A stretch of 64,000 nt of DNA from Orlajensenia flava (GTDB taxonomy: Bacteria > Actinomycetota > Actinomycetes > Actinomycetales > Microbacteriaceae): positions 186,001 to 250,000 of the forward strand of contig NZ_SSSN01000009.1 in assembly GCF_004801905.1 (NCBI RefSeq). The letters run 5' to 3'. How positions within the stretch are numbered: the stretch's first letter is position 1; every line of letters starts with the position of its first letter. Made by a program: the position numbers and the translations under genes. This document shows, piece by piece, positions 1 through 8,243 of this stretch. The notes below the pieces were generated by a model. The model made no database searches. It saw only the letters and a program-made list of their open reading frames with translations, and had not been told where the DNA came from.

Positions 1-266
1 AGTACGTCATGTCGTACAGCCGCACGCGCGCGCACATCTTCCCCGACGGCTTCACTCCACCGACCACGCCAACGACCAACATGCACTGGATGCTGACGGA
101 TGGCGTGATCTCCGGGTCGTGGAAGCACGAGCTGCGCAGCTCCGACGCCCGGCTGCAGCTACGGGCGATCACTCCCCTCGACGACGCGACCGCCGCCGCC
201 CTGCGTGTGGCGGTCGCCGACTACAGTCGCTACCTCGGCCTCCCCATCGAGCTGCTGCTGCAGTGA
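1..266 (+). CDS. Winged-helix DNA-binding (AlkZ-like) protein, C-terminal fragment
   Basis: The reading frame is already open at the window edge, so the gene starts upstream and only about the last 87 residues are visible; stop TGA at 264-266. The visible part has LTDGVISGSWK followed by a basic/hydrophobic alternation and ends with YSRYLGLP. This resembles the C-terminal domain of the HTH_42 winged-helix family (AlkZ/YcaQ-like, linked in some members to DNA crosslink repair). The family call rests on this tail alone. An internal ATG at 9 is probably not the true start. Confidence 0.55.
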   Translation, partial: YVMSYSRTRAHIFPDGFTPPTTPTTNMHWMLTDGVISGSWKHELRSSDARLQLRAITPLDDATAAALRVAVADYSRYLGLPIELLLQ

Positions 267-297
267 GTGCGGCATCCGTCGTCTCCTGCGTGCGTGG

Positions 298-303
298 CAG
301 GAT
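298..303 (+). promoter_or_regulatory. Predicted -10 box CAGGAT, leaderless
   Basis: CAGGAT ends exactly six bases before the ATG at 310, so transcription would begin at or next to the start codon. No Shine-Dalgarno sequence precedes the ATG. The same geometry recurs across the window. Confidence 0.5.
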
Positions 304-309
304 GAGCGC

Positions 310-699
310 ATGATCATCGCCGGCTCGATCTTCGTCGCCCTTGCCGCCCTGCTGCACGTCTACATCTTTCTGATGGAGAGCCTGTGGTGGACCCGGCCGA
401 GCACGTGGAAGCGCTTCGGCGTCGCCGACCAGGCCGCCGCCGACACCACCCGGCCGATGGCGTACAACCAGGGCTTCTACAACCTGTTCCTCGGCGTCGG
501 GGCGGTGATCGGCCTCGTGCTCTACGCCACCGGCGCTCACGCGGCCGGCTGCGCACTCGTGCTGTTCAGCACGGGGTGCATGGTGCTCGCCGCGGCAGTG
601 CTGACGACCACGGGGCGCAGCTATCTGCGACCGGCGCTCATTCAGGGCACGCTTCCGCTGGTCGGCTTCGTGCTCTTCGCGATCGGCTGCGCGCTGTAG
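310..699 (+). CDS. DUF1304 family membrane protein
   Basis: A 129-residue protein of unknown biochemical function, predicted to sit in the cytoplasmic membrane. Four hydrophobic segments are visible (about residues 2-22, 48-68, 72-92 and 108-128). The N-terminal HVYIFLMESLWW and the central NQGFYNLFL are typical of DUF1304. The ATG at 310 is chosen because the family starts directly with the first membrane helix and because a -10-like box lies six bases upstream; an in-frame start at 205 would overlap the preceding gene. Monocistronic by spacing. Confidence 0.8.
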   Translation: MIIAGSIFVALAALLHVYIFLMESLWWTRPSTWKRFGVADQAAADTTRPMAYNQGFYNLFLGVGAVIGLVLYATGAHAAGCALVLFSTGCMVLAAAVLTTTGRSYLRPALIQGTLPLVGFVLFAIGCAL

Positions 700-727
700 T
701 CATCCTGCCGACCGCGGGGCGACGTGT

Positions 728-1054
728 TCAGCGACCGACGACGGATGCCGCTGTCCCGATCAGCGCGATGCCGATCACCGCGCCGATGAGGATCTCGAGG
801 ACGGCGACCACGATGCCGGCCACGGCGAACCCGTTGCTGCGTCCGGCCTTCCTCGACTGCGAATAGGCCACGATGCTGACGATCAGGCCGACGACGTTGA
901 GGAAGAAGGCGAGTACCAGCCCGACGATTCCGAGCGTGCGGCCCGGGTAGTCGGCGTCGGTGGGCTCGAGCGGCTCGGCGTCGAAGCCGTTGAGACGCTC
1001 GGAGTTGCCGCGGTCGTCGGGGCCCTGTCCGGGCATCTCGCTGAATCCCGTCAT
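728..1054 (-). CDS. DUF4190 domain membrane protein
   Basis: A 108-residue protein with a hydrophilic acidic N-terminus (about residues 1-38) and two long hydrophobic helices (about 40-66 and 77-105) separated by SQSRKAGRSNG. This helix-basic turn-helix layout is the DUF4190 pattern. No enzymatic motif is visible. Its ATG overlaps the stop of the upstream gene by four bases (ATGA at 1051-1054), so the two are probably co-transcribed and translationally coupled. Confidence 0.75.
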   Translation of the reverse strand: MTGFSEMPGQGPDDRGNSERLNGFDAEPLEPTDADYPGRTLGIVGLVLAFFLNVVGLIVSIVAYSQSRKAGRSNGFAVAGIVVAVLEILIGAVIGIALIGTAASVVGR

Positions 1055-1419
1055 GAGGCTGCCACATCCGTTTCATTGATCTTGAGCGAGCCGATCAGTT
1101 CGACCGCCTGGGGGGTGCTGACGATCACGCGCGAGAACTCGCCGTCCGCGATGTCGATGATGACCGTCTGCCTCTTGTTCTTGACGACGAGGAAGTCCTT
1201 GCCGCCATGGAACTTCCATGTCCCGACGGCGAGCGTCAGCGGCACGAACGCGCCGGGCGCGCGGATGCCGCGGATCCAGATCCACGGGTCGTCCGTGATG
1301 GCCACCGAGCGGATGTCGTCACGCGGCACGACGATGTCGTCGCGTCGCAGCGAGAGCACCTTCTCGGCGGACGAGAGGTGGATCTCGAGCCGGTCGGAGT
1401 GCACGCGCAGTGAGGCCAT
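1051..1419 (-). CDS. Conserved actinobacterial protein of unknown function, PH-like
   Basis: A 122-residue soluble protein with no signal peptide or membrane helix. It is rich in short alternating beta segments (LEIHLSSAEKVLSL, DIRSVAITDD, KQTVIIDI) and ends in a probable helix (TPQAVELIGSLK). This resembles a small PH-like beta barrel, an inference only. It is the first gene of a two-gene unit with the DUF4190 protein. Confidence 0.6.
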   Translation of the reverse strand: MASLRVHSDRLEIHLSSAEKVLSLRRDDIVVPRDDIRSVAITDDPWIWIRGIRAPGAFVPLTLAVGTWKFHGGKDFLVVKNKRQTVIIDIADGEFSRVIVSTPQAVELIGSLKINETDVAAS

Positions 1420-1425
1420 GGTCCC

Positions 1426-1431
1426 ATCCTG
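1426..1431 (-). promoter_or_regulatory. Predicted -10 box CAGGAT, leaderless
   Basis: On the minus strand CAGGAT is followed by GGGACC and then the ATG at 1419, the same six-base spacing and the same hexamer as the box at 298. Confidence 0.5.
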
Positions 1432-1502
1432 CCGTGTCCACCCCTCGGGCGTCGACAGGCCCGGCGCGCGCCGCTCAGCACGCCCGACGACGGCCGGTCG
1501 GG

Positions 1503-2678
1503 TCAGGGCTGGAGGACCACCTTGATGCAGCCGTCGTCCTTATTCTTGAAGGTCTCGTACATCACGGGAGCCTCATCGAGGCCGACCCGATGGGTCACGA
1601 GATCCTCGGTGCCGAGCGGATCGGACGGATCCTCGACGATCGGCAGCAGCTCGTCGCGCCAGTGGTGCACGTTGCACTGGCCCATCCGCATCGAGAGCTG
1701 CTTGTCGAACATCGTCATGAAGGGCATCGGGTCGGCAGCGCCCGCGTAGACCCCGCTGAGCGAGACCGTGCCACCGCGCCGCACGGCTTCGATGGCCAGC
1801 ATCATCGCGGCGAGGCGGTCGGCGCCGGCCGTCTGCATGATCGGCTTGGCCAGCCCGTCGGGCAGCAGACCGACCGCCTTCTGCACGAAGGACGTCCCGG
1901 GGTTGCCGTGGGCCTCCATGCCGACCGCATCGACGACGGAATCGGGGCCGCGGCCATCCGTACCATCGCGCAAGGCATCGAGCACGTCATCCGTCAGGTC
2001 GAGCGTCTCGACGCCGTACCTCTCGGCCATCGCGCGGCGCTCGGGCACCGGATCGACGGCGATGACGCGGAAGCCGAGGTAGCGCCCGATGCGGGAGGCG
2101 AACTGTCCGACGGGACCCAGCCCGAGGACCCCCAACGTGCCGCCAGCGGGGACTTCGGCGTAGCGGACGCCCTGCCACGCGGTGGGGAGGATGTCACTGA
2201 GGAAGAGGTACCGGTCGTCTGGCAGCTCGGTTCCCACCCGGTAGGCGTTGAAGTCGGCGCGCCGCACCCGCAGGTACTCGGCTTGGCCGCCGGGGACGGA
2301 CCCGTACAGTTCGGTGTACCCGTAGAGATCGGCGCCCGTGCCCGAGCCTCGGTTCTGGGTCGTCTCGCACTGCGTGGTGAGGCCGCGGGAACACATGTAG
2401 CAGTGCCCGCAGGCGATGACGAACGGGACGACGACGCGATCGCCGACGGCGAGGTCGGTCACAGCCGATCCGATCTCTTCGACGATGCCCATCGGCTCGT
2501 GGCCGAGGATGTCGCCCGCCGACAGGAACGGCCCGAGGACGTCGTACAGATGCAGGTCCGATCCGCAGATGGCGGTGGAGGTCACCCGGATCACCGCGTC
2601 CGTGTCATCCTCGATGCGCGCATCGGGCACATCTTCAACCGATACCTTCTTCGTTCCCTGCCAGGTGAGTGCTCTCAT
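1503..2678 (-). CDS. Zinc-dependent alcohol/formaldehyde dehydrogenase (MDR superfamily)
   Basis: A 391-residue cytosolic NAD(P)-dependent medium-chain dehydrogenase. Catalytic zinc ligands are visible at Cys38 (ICGSD) and His60-Glu61 (GHEPMG). The four structural-zinc cysteines are Cys90, 93, 96 and 104 in C-x2-C-x2-C-x7-C spacing. The nucleotide-binding turn is GVLGLGPVG. Length and the long insert after the structural zinc fit the glutathione-independent formaldehyde dehydrogenase-like subgroup, but the substrate is not determined. It stands alone, with a -10-like TAGACC six bases before the ATG and a purine run (AGAGGT) in between. Confidence 0.85.
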   Translation of the reverse strand: MRALTWQGTKKVSVEDVPDARIEDDTDAVIRVTSTAICGSDLHLYDVLGPFLSAGDILGHEPMGIVEEIGSAVTDLAVGDRVVVPFVIACGHCYMCSRGLTTQCETTQNRGSGTGADLYGYTELYGSVPGGQAEYLRVRRADFNAYRVGTELPDDRYLFLSDILPTAWQGVRYAEVPAGGTLGVLGLGPVGQFASRIGRYLGFRVIAVDPVPERRAMAERYGVETLDLTDDVLDALRDGTDGRGPDSVVDAVGMEAHGNPGTSFVQKAVGLLPDGLAKPIMQTAGADRLAAMMLAIEAVRRGGTVSLSGVYAGAADPMPFMTMFDKQLSMRMGQCNVHHWRDELLPIVEDPSDPLGTEDLVTHRVGLDEAPVMYETFKNKDDGCIKVVLQP

Positions 2679-2684
2679 ACCTCT

Positions 2685-2690
2685 GGTCTA
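2685..2690 (-). promoter_or_regulatory. Predicted -10 box TAGACC, leaderless
   Basis: TAGACC, then AGAGGT, then the ATG of the dehydrogenase at 2678. The spacing is exactly six bases. Confidence 0.4.
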
Positions 2691-2783
2691 CGCGTGTTCG
2701 GTCTCGGAGTCGACGGGCTTGACGCGGGTGACATCGCCCCGGCCATGTCACGCGTGACTCCCGCGGAAGAGAATGCGCGCCTC

Positions 2784-3656
2784 TCAGCCGGCTCCGGGCA
2801 GGCACACCTCGACGAGTCCGTCGACGACGCGAGTGTCGAAGCGGGGTTGGGGCGCGGTCGCCGGACCGTGCACCACCTCGCCCGTCGCCAACAGGAATCG
2901 ACTCTCGTGCCACGGGCACTCGATGCACGCGTCGGCGCCGGTCCCGACCAGGCGTCCCTCCGACAGCGGTCCCGAGAGGTGGCTGCACACGTCGGAGAGC
3001 ACCTCGACTCCGTCGCCGCTCCGCACGACCAGCAACGGCTGACCACTCACCTCCACGTGCGTCGGCTGGTCGACGACGAGCGCGTCCAACTCGACGAGTC
3101 GCTGCCATCCCTCCGGGAAGAGGTGCGGGACGTGTTCGGTGTGGTTGGCGCCAGAGGCCTGACGGAAGCTGAGGTGGCCTCCGACGAACGCGGACCCGGA
3201 GACGACGGCGAGGCCGAGCAACGCCAGCAGCTTCCCGCGGCCGGTGCCCGGGGTGCGACGGAGGAAGGAGGCGAGATAGAGGCCGGAGGCCGCCACGTTC
3301 GCCGCCGAGTGCAGCAGGCCGACGCGCTTCTGCTGCTCGTGGAGCTCGGCCCAATCCGTGAAGCCGGTGAGGCTGGCCGGCAGCGTACCGACCAGTCCTG
3401 CGGCGACGAGGAGACGTGCCGAGCGCTCCGTGCCGGGTACGAGGTCGAGCAGGCTCGCGCTGATCCAGGAGCCGAGCGGCAGCAGAACCACGGCAGGGTG
3501 CAGCGGGTGGCCGATCGGTACTCCGTGCAGCACGTCCCGCACGGCACGAGGCCGCACCACCGCGTTGACGCTCCCGACGATCCGGTCGATGAGGGGGTCG
3601 AGCGCCGCGACGCCCTCGACACGGGACAGCAATCCGACGATTCGAAGTTCTCTCAC
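2784..3656 (-). CDS. DUF2231-Rieske [2Fe-2S] fusion protein
   Basis: A 290-residue protein joining a DUF2231 membrane domain (about residues 1-170, with hydrophobic segments around PAVVLLPLGSWISASLL, LLVAAGLVGTLPASL and the GLYLASFL region) to a Rieske domain (about 190-290). The iron-sulfur ligands are in CSH and CPWH, the standard C-x-H...C-x2-H arrangement. This predicts a membrane-anchored electron-transfer protein. DUF2231-Rieske fusions are known in actinobacteria, with unknown partners. GTG start at 3656. No clear operon partner. Confidence 0.85.
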   Translation of the reverse strand: MRELRIVGLLSRVEGVAALDPLIDRIVGSVNAVVRPRAVRDVLHGVPIGHPLHPAVVLLPLGSWISASLLDLVPGTERSARLLVAAGLVGTLPASLTGFTDWAELHEQQKRVGLLHSAANVAASGLYLASFLRRTPGTGRGKLLALLGLAVVSGSAFVGGHLSFRQASGANHTEHVPHLFPEGWQRLVELDALVVDQPTHVEVSGQPLLVVRSGDGVEVLSDVCSHLSGPLSEGRLVGTGADACIECPWHESRFLLATGEVVHGPATAPQPRFDTRVVDGLVEVCLPGAG

Positions 3657-3755
3657 CGTCGAATCACATCACCTCGGCGACCCGATCGCGCAGATCGGCG
3701 TGAGGCTGGACATCGGGCCTTCGCTGTGCTGGGGGCTTCGTTCGCCGGGGTCCGG

Positions 3756-5078
3756 TCAGGCCGGGGGCTGCGCGGATGCCGCCGCGCGCGCGGCTGCGGG
3801 AAGCGCCTCCGCGATGCGGCCGATGACGTCCTCGTCGTGGGCGGCCGTCACGAACCAGGCCTCGAACACCGACGGAGGCAGCGAGACCCCCGCGTCGAGC
3901 ATCGCGTGGAAGAACGCCGGATAGCGCCAGGCCTCCTGGGCGAGGACGGTGTCGTAGTCGCGGATGGGCCCGTCGAACGATCCGAACGCGACGCTGAACA
4001 GGTTGCCCGCGCGTTGCACGGAGTGAGCGACGCCGGCCGCCGTCAGGGCATCCGTCACGGCCTCCGACACGGACGCGGCTGCCGCATCCAGCCGGGCGTA
4101 CAGGGCGTCATCGGCCAGGCGCAGTGTCGTGAGGCCGGCAGCCACGGCGACGGGGTTGCCCGAGAGCGTGCCGGCCTGGTAGACCGGCCCGAGCGGCGCG
4201 AGGTGGTCCATCACGTCGGCACGGCCGCCGAGCGCCGCGACCGGCATCCCCCCGCCGATGACCTTGCCGAAGGTGAACAGGTCGGGGGCGTACGGATGCT
4301 CGGGCCCTCGTACCTGGTCGAGTCTCCAGTAGCCCGCCCGCGAGACACGGAAGCCCGTGAGCACCTCGTCGAGGATGACGAGCGCGCCGTAGGCGTGGGC
4401 GAGTTCGACGAGGGCCGCGTTGAAGCCGGCATCCGGCTCCACGACGCCCATGTTGGCGGCGACGGCCTCGGTGATGACGGCGGCGATGTTGGAGCCGTGC
4501 TCGGCGAACGCGGCCCGCACGGCGTCGAGGTCGTTGTAGGGAAGCACGAGTGTCTGGGCCGCTGTGGCCTTCGTGACCCCGGCGGATGCGGGCAGCGCGA
4601 GGGTGGCCAGGCCCGACCCGGCTGCGGCGAGGAGCCCGTCGGAGTGCCCGTGGTAGTGGCCGGCGAACTTGACCAGCAGGTCGCGTCCCGTGAATCCGCG
4701 CGCGAGGCGGATGGCCGTCATGGTCGCCTCGGTGCCGGTGGAGAGCAGCCGAACCTTCTCGACGGGTGCGACCCGCTCCTCGACGAGTTCGGCCAGTTCG
4801 GTCTCGGCGGGCGTCGACGCGCCAAAGGAGAGACCTCGAGCAGCCGCCTGTTGGACGGCGTCCACGACGACGGGGTGCGCGTGCCCGAGGATCGCCGGAC
4901 CCCAGCTCGCGACCAGGTCGACGTACTCGCGACCGTCGGCATCCGTCACGTACGCGCCATTCGCCGACGTGATGAAGAGCGGCGAGCCTCCCACCGAGCG
5001 GAACGCACGCACGGGCGAGTTGACGCCGCCCGGGATCGCGGCCTGCGCGCGAGCGAACAGGTCGTCGTTGAGGCTCAC
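3756..5078 (-). CDS. hemL: Glutamate-1-semialdehyde 2,1-aminomutase
   Basis: A 440-residue PLP enzyme that converts glutamate-1-semialdehyde to 5-aminolevulinate, the second step of the C5 heme route. The start is taken at GTG 5078 (product begins [18 protein letters not shown]), which overlaps the hemB stop as GTGA; longer in-frame versions lack family similarity upstream. Visible motifs are the N-terminal [10 protein letters not shown], the PLP-phosphate region [10 protein letters not shown], and the Schiff-base lysine in [11 protein letters not shown]. Last gene of the hemB-hemL pair. Confidence 0.95.
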   Translation of the reverse strand: MSLNDDLFARAQAAIPGGVNSPVRAFRSVGGSPLFITSANGAYVTDADGREYVDLVASWGPAILGHAHPVVVDAVQQAAARGLSFGASTPAETELAELVEERVAPVEKVRLLSTGTEATMTAIRLARGFTGRDLLVKFAGHYHGHSDGLLAAAGSGLATLALPASAGVTKATAAQTLVLPYNDLDAVRAAFAEHGSNIAAVITEAVAANMGVVEPDAGFNAALVELAHAYGALVILDEVLTGFRVSRAGYWRLDQVRGPEHPYAPDLFTFGKVIGGGMPVAALGGRADVMDHLAPLGPVYQAGTLSGNPVAVAAGLTTLRLADDALYARLDAAAASVSEAVTDALTAAGVAHSVQRAGNLFSVAFGSFDGPIRDYDTVLAQEAWRYPAFFHAMLDAGVSLPPSVFEAWFVTAAHDEDVIGRIAEALPAAARAAASAQPPA

Positions 5079-6073
5079 GCCACGACTCCCTCGGTGATCC
5101 AGTCGGCGAGTTCGACCGCCCAGTAGGTGAGCACCGCATCCGCCCCCGCACGACGGATGCCGATGACGCTCTCGTGGATGGCGCGCTGCCGGTCGATCCA
5201 GCCGTTCGCGGCGGCGGCCTCGATCATGGCGTACTCCCCCGAGACCTGGTAGGCCCACACCGGCACGTCACTGGCCGCCGCGACGTCGGCGAGCACGTCG
5301 AGGTAATTGCCGGCTGGCTTGACCATGACGATGTCGGCGCCCTCCTCGATGTCGATCATGGCCTCGCGCACGCCCTCGCGGCGATTGCCCGGATCGAGCT
5401 GGTAGCTGCGTCGATCGCCCTGCAGAGTGGAGGCGACGGCCTCGCGGAACGGGCCGTAGTAGGCCGAGGCGTACTTGGCGGAGTAGGCGAGGATGGCGGT
5501 GTCGAGGAAGCCGGCGTCGTCGAGGGCCTCGCGCACGGAGGCGACCTGGCCGTCCATCATGCCCGACAGCCCGAGCAACTGCGATCCGTGTCCGGCCTGG
5601 ACGAGAGCCATGTCGCGGTAGCGCTCGAGTGTGGCGTCGTTGTCGACCCGCCCGTCGGGGTCGAGCACGCCGCAGTGCCCGTGATCGGTGAACTCATCGA
5701 GGCACAGGTCGGTCTGCACGACGAGCGCGTCCCCCACCTCGTGGTGGACGATCCGGGTGGCCTGGTTGAGGATGCCGTGCGGGTCGGTCGCGCCCGAGCC
5801 GATGGCGTCGCGCACCTCGGGCACGCCGAACAGCATCACGCCTCCGACGCCGGACTCTGCGGCATCCGTCACCGCCCTCCGCACACTGTCGAGCGTGTGC
5901 TGGACGACCCCGGGCATGCTCGCGATAGGCGCCGGTTCGCTGATGCCCTCCCGCACGAAGATCGGCAGCACCAGCTGGGACGGGTTCACGTGCGTCTCGG
6001 CGACGGCCCGTCTCATGGCGGCGTTGGACCGGAGTCGACGCGGACGGACGCGCGGAAGGATCGGATCGCTCAC
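5075..6073 (-). CDS. hemB: Delta-aminolevulinic acid dehydratase (porphobilinogen synthase)
   Basis: A 332-residue enzyme condensing two 5-aminolevulinates to porphobilinogen. Schiff-base lysines are Lys200 (YSAKYAS) and Lys252 ([11 protein letters not shown]). The metal loop reads [14 protein letters not shown]: Cys124 and Cys134 remain, but the middle zinc cysteine of the classical triad is Asp126. GTG start at 6073 with a leaderless-type box at 6080-6085. The 400-base gap to hemD and this box suggest hemB-hemL has its own promoter. The stop overlaps hemL by four bases. Confidence 0.95.
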   Translation of the reverse strand: MSDPILPRVRPRRLRSNAAMRRAVAETHVNPSQLVLPIFVREGISEPAPIASMPGVVQHTLDSVRRAVTDAAESGVGGVMLFGVPEVRDAIGSGATDPHGILNQATRIVHHEVGDALVVQTDLCLDEFTDHGHCGVLDPDGRVDNDATLERYRDMALVQAGHGSQLLGLSGMMDGQVASVREALDDAGFLDTAILAYSAKYASAYYGPFREAVASTLQGDRRSYQLDPGNRREGVREAMIDIEEGADIVMVKPAGNYLDVLADVAAASDVPVWAYQVSGEYAMIEAAAANGWIDRQRAIHESVIGIRRAGADAVLTYWAVELADWITEGVVA

Positions 6074-6079
6074 CGCACA

Positions 6080-6085
6080 AGCCTA
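6080..6085 (-). promoter_or_regulatory. Predicted -10 box TAGGCT for hemB-hemL, leaderless
   Basis: TAGGCT, six bases (TGTGCG), then the GTG start of hemB at 6073. It lies just downstream (in minus-strand sense) of the repeat array at 6113-6407. Confidence 0.5.
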
Positions 6086-6112
6086 CGTCGCGCCCGCCGC
6101 CCCTCCGCCGCG

Positions 6113-6407
6113 GTGCCATAACGCGCATCCCGACGAGCAGCGGTGCCATAACGCGCATAAGCCAAGGTGAGCGGCTCCGATAACGAGAGTGCCCACAGAG
6201 CAGAAGTGCCATAACGCGCATCAGCCGGGGTTCAGCGGCGTGACGACGCGGGCGCCCTTGGAGCAGAAGTGCCATAACGCGCATCCCGTCGCCGAACGGT
6301 GCCATAACGCGCATCCCGCGGAGGCGAGCGGCAAGACGACGAGGTCGCCCGCCGAGCAGACGTGCCATAACGCGCATCCCGTCGACGAACGGTGCCATAA
6401 CGCGCAT
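6113..6407. repeat. Seven-copy array of a 16-bp core with a 93-bp higher-order period
   Basis: GTGCCATAACGCGCAT occurs perfectly at 6113, 6143, 6206, 6269, 6299, 6362 and 6392. Spacings are 30, 63, 63, 30, 63 and 30 bases; 6113, 6206, 6299 and 6392 are exactly 93 apart. A degenerate copy (around GATAACGAGAGT) lies near 6174-6190. The array fills the gap between the hemD stop and the hemB promoter. All spacings are multiples of three, so any frame through it encodes a repeating peptide; no start or homology supports a gene here. Confidence 0.95.
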
Positions 6408-6477
6408 CTGGCACAACGGGCGTGTACGAAACCCGGGCAGCGCACAGGCGCCGGCGGCCGAGGCAGCGCACCAAGGC

Positions 6478-7263
6478 TCAGGCGCTGGCGGCCGCCTCGC
6501 GCACGAGCGCGTCGATGAGCGACTCCGCGGTGCGGTCGTCGGCGATCGCATCGACCCGCAGCGCGTGCTCGCGGGCGTCCTTGGCGGTCTGCGGCCCGAT
6601 GCACACGACGAGCGTGTGGTCGGGCAGCGGACCGAGCTGGAGCTGCACCTGTTCTGCAACGCTTCCCGAGGTGACGAGCACGGCGTGCACGCGACCGGAT
6701 GCCACATCGGCGCGCACCTGGTCGGACACGGGGACGCCGACGGTCCGGTACGCCACCACCGATCGCACCTCGTGCCCGACGCGCTTGAGGCCCTCGGTCA
6801 GCAGCGGCTTCGCGATCTCCGAGCGCAGGGTCAGGACGCGCAACGGCACGACGCCGTCGGTCGCGGCCGACCACTCCTCGAGCAGCCCTCGAGCGGAGTT
6901 GTCCTCGTGGGGCACGATGTCGACGCGGTATCCGGCTGCGGTCAGCGCTGCCGCCGTGGTCTCGCCGACGGCGGCGACGCGCGTGGTGGCCGGGATCGTG
7001 GCGCGATGCGACGAGAGCACGTCGACCGTGGTCGCGCTCGTCACGGTCACCCAGTCGAACGACCCGGCCGCGAGGTCCTCCAACGCGGCGACCAGCGCCT
7101 CGACGTCATCGGTCTGGGCGAAGTTGATCATCGGGGCGACGACGGGAGAGGCCCCCTTGGCGCGCAGGTTGGCTGCGACGCTGTCGCCCCACGGACCGCC
7201 GCGCGGCACGAGCACACGCCAGCCTTCGAGAGGCTTGGGAGCTCGGGTGGCTCGATCGATCAC
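6478..7263 (-). CDS. hemD: Uroporphyrinogen-III synthase
   Basis: A 261-residue enzyme that closes and inverts ring D of hydroxymethylbilane to give uroporphyrinogen III. The sequence shows the poorly conserved two-domain HemD pattern, including FDWVTVTSATTVDVL, AAVGETTAAAL and HAVLVTSGSVAEQV followed by VVCIGPQTAKDA. GTG start at 7263, two bases after the hemC stop, so it is the last gene of the chdC-cpfC-hemC-hemD run. Confidence 0.9.
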   Translation of the reverse strand: MIDRATRAPKPLEGWRVLVPRGGPWGDSVAANLRAKGASPVVAPMINFAQTDDVEALVAALEDLAAGSFDWVTVTSATTVDVLSSHRATIPATTRVAAVGETTAAALTAAGYRVDIVPHEDNSARGLLEEWSAATDGVVPLRVLTLRSEIAKPLLTEGLKRVGHEVRSVVAYRTVGVPVSDQVRADVASGRVHAVLVTSGSVAEQVQLQLGPLPDHTLVVCIGPQTAKDAREHALRVDAIADDRTAESLIDALVREAAASA

Positions 7264-7265
7264 GG

Positions 7266-8243
7266 TCAGTCCTTCATGCTCCGCAGCGGAGCGAGGTCGG
7301 CGGCACCGTTGCCGAGCAGTTCAGCGACGACTCTACTCGCCACGTCGCGCGCGGCTTCCGCCAGGTGCTTCGCTCCACGCGAGTCGGGGGTCGCGGCGTG
7401 CGACGCGGTGATGCGCGCGGTGCCGTCAGGAGCGTAGACCGTCGCTGTCAGGAACAGCAACTCGCTGTCGAGGACGGCGGATGCGGCGACGGGCGCAGCA
7501 CATCCGGCTTCGAGGCCGGCGAGAACGAGCCGCTCGGCATCCACCGCAGCAGCCGACGCGGCGTGATCGACGGCCTGCAGCCCCTGTTCCAACTCGCGGG
7601 AGGGGCGGATGTCGACCACCTCGAGCGCGAGCGCCCCCTGACCGGGCGCGGTCGGCCAGTCGCCGAGCTCGAGCAACTGGGTGATGGCGTCCGATCGGCC
7701 GAGCCGACCGAGACCGGCCGCGGCGAGCAGCACGGCGTCGAGCCGTCTGTCGTCGTCGATGCCCGCATCCGTCCCGCCGACCCGTGCCAGTCGGGTGTCG
7801 ATGTTGCCGCGGATGTCGACGATCGTGAGGTCGGGCCGAGCGGCCCGCAGCTGCGCCATCCGTCGAGGGGAACCGGTGCCCACCCGGGCCCCGGAGGGAA
7901 GTGTGTCGATCGTGAGGCCGTCCCGTGCGCACAGGGCATCACGCGCATCCGCGCGCTTCGGCACGGCGCCGATGCGCAGGCCCGGGTGCGCAACCGTCGG
8001 CAGGTCTTTGAGGGAGTGGACGATGACGTCGCACTCGCCGGCGAGGAGGGCGTCGCGCAGGGCGGACGCGAACACGCCCGTGCCGCCCAACGAGGAGAGC
8101 GAGTCGGATGAGGTGTCGCCGTGAGTGGTGATGGGGACGAGCTCGACCTCGGCCTGCGCGGCCGACCCCAGTCTCGCCGCGACCTGCTGGGTCTGCGCCA
8201 GGGCGAGGGCGCTGGCACGGGTTCCGACGCGAATGACGGTCAC
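7266..8243 (-). CDS. hemC: Porphobilinogen deaminase (hydroxymethylbilane synthase)
   Basis: A 325-residue enzyme polymerising four porphobilinogens into hydroxymethylbilane. The start is GTG 8243 (MTVIRVGTRASALALAQT), chosen because the family begins with this strand and because it overlaps the cpfC stop as GTGA. Motifs include VHSLKDLPT and the dipyrromethane-cofactor cysteine region LEAGCAAPVAA. Located between cpfC and hemD in a tight run. Confidence 0.95.
   Translation of the reverse strand: MTVIRVGTRASALALAQTQQVAARLGSAAQAEVELVPITTHGDTSSDSLSSLGGTGVFASALRDALLAGECDVIVHSLKDLPTVAHPGLRIGAVPKRADARDALCARDGLTIDTLPSGARVGTGSPRRMAQLRAARPDLTIVDIRGNIDTRLARVGGTDAGIDDDRRLDAVLLAAAGLGRLGRSDAITQLLELGDWPTAPGQGALALEVVDIRPSRELEQGLQAVDHAASAAAVDAERLVLAGLEAGCAAPVAASAVLDSELLFLTATVYAPDGTARITASHAATPDSRGAKHLAEAARDVASRVVAELLGNGAADLAPLRSMKD

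Noticed and set aside
1410-5126. Very long plus-strand open frame of about 1238 codons
   Set aside because: It is antisense to dehydrogenase, DUF2231-Rieske and hemL, all with clear motifs; long shadow frames are expected at this GC content.
5079-5258. Longer hemL start upstream of 5078
   Set aside because: The extra 60 residues are Arg/Gly/His-rich, lie antisense-free but inside hemB, and have no family similarity.
6189-6518. Plus-strand frame through the 16-bp array with CHNAH repeats that look like metal ligands
   Set aside because: The peptide repeats follow from the DNA repeats, the frame has stops just upstream, and no ribosome-binding site or homology was seen.
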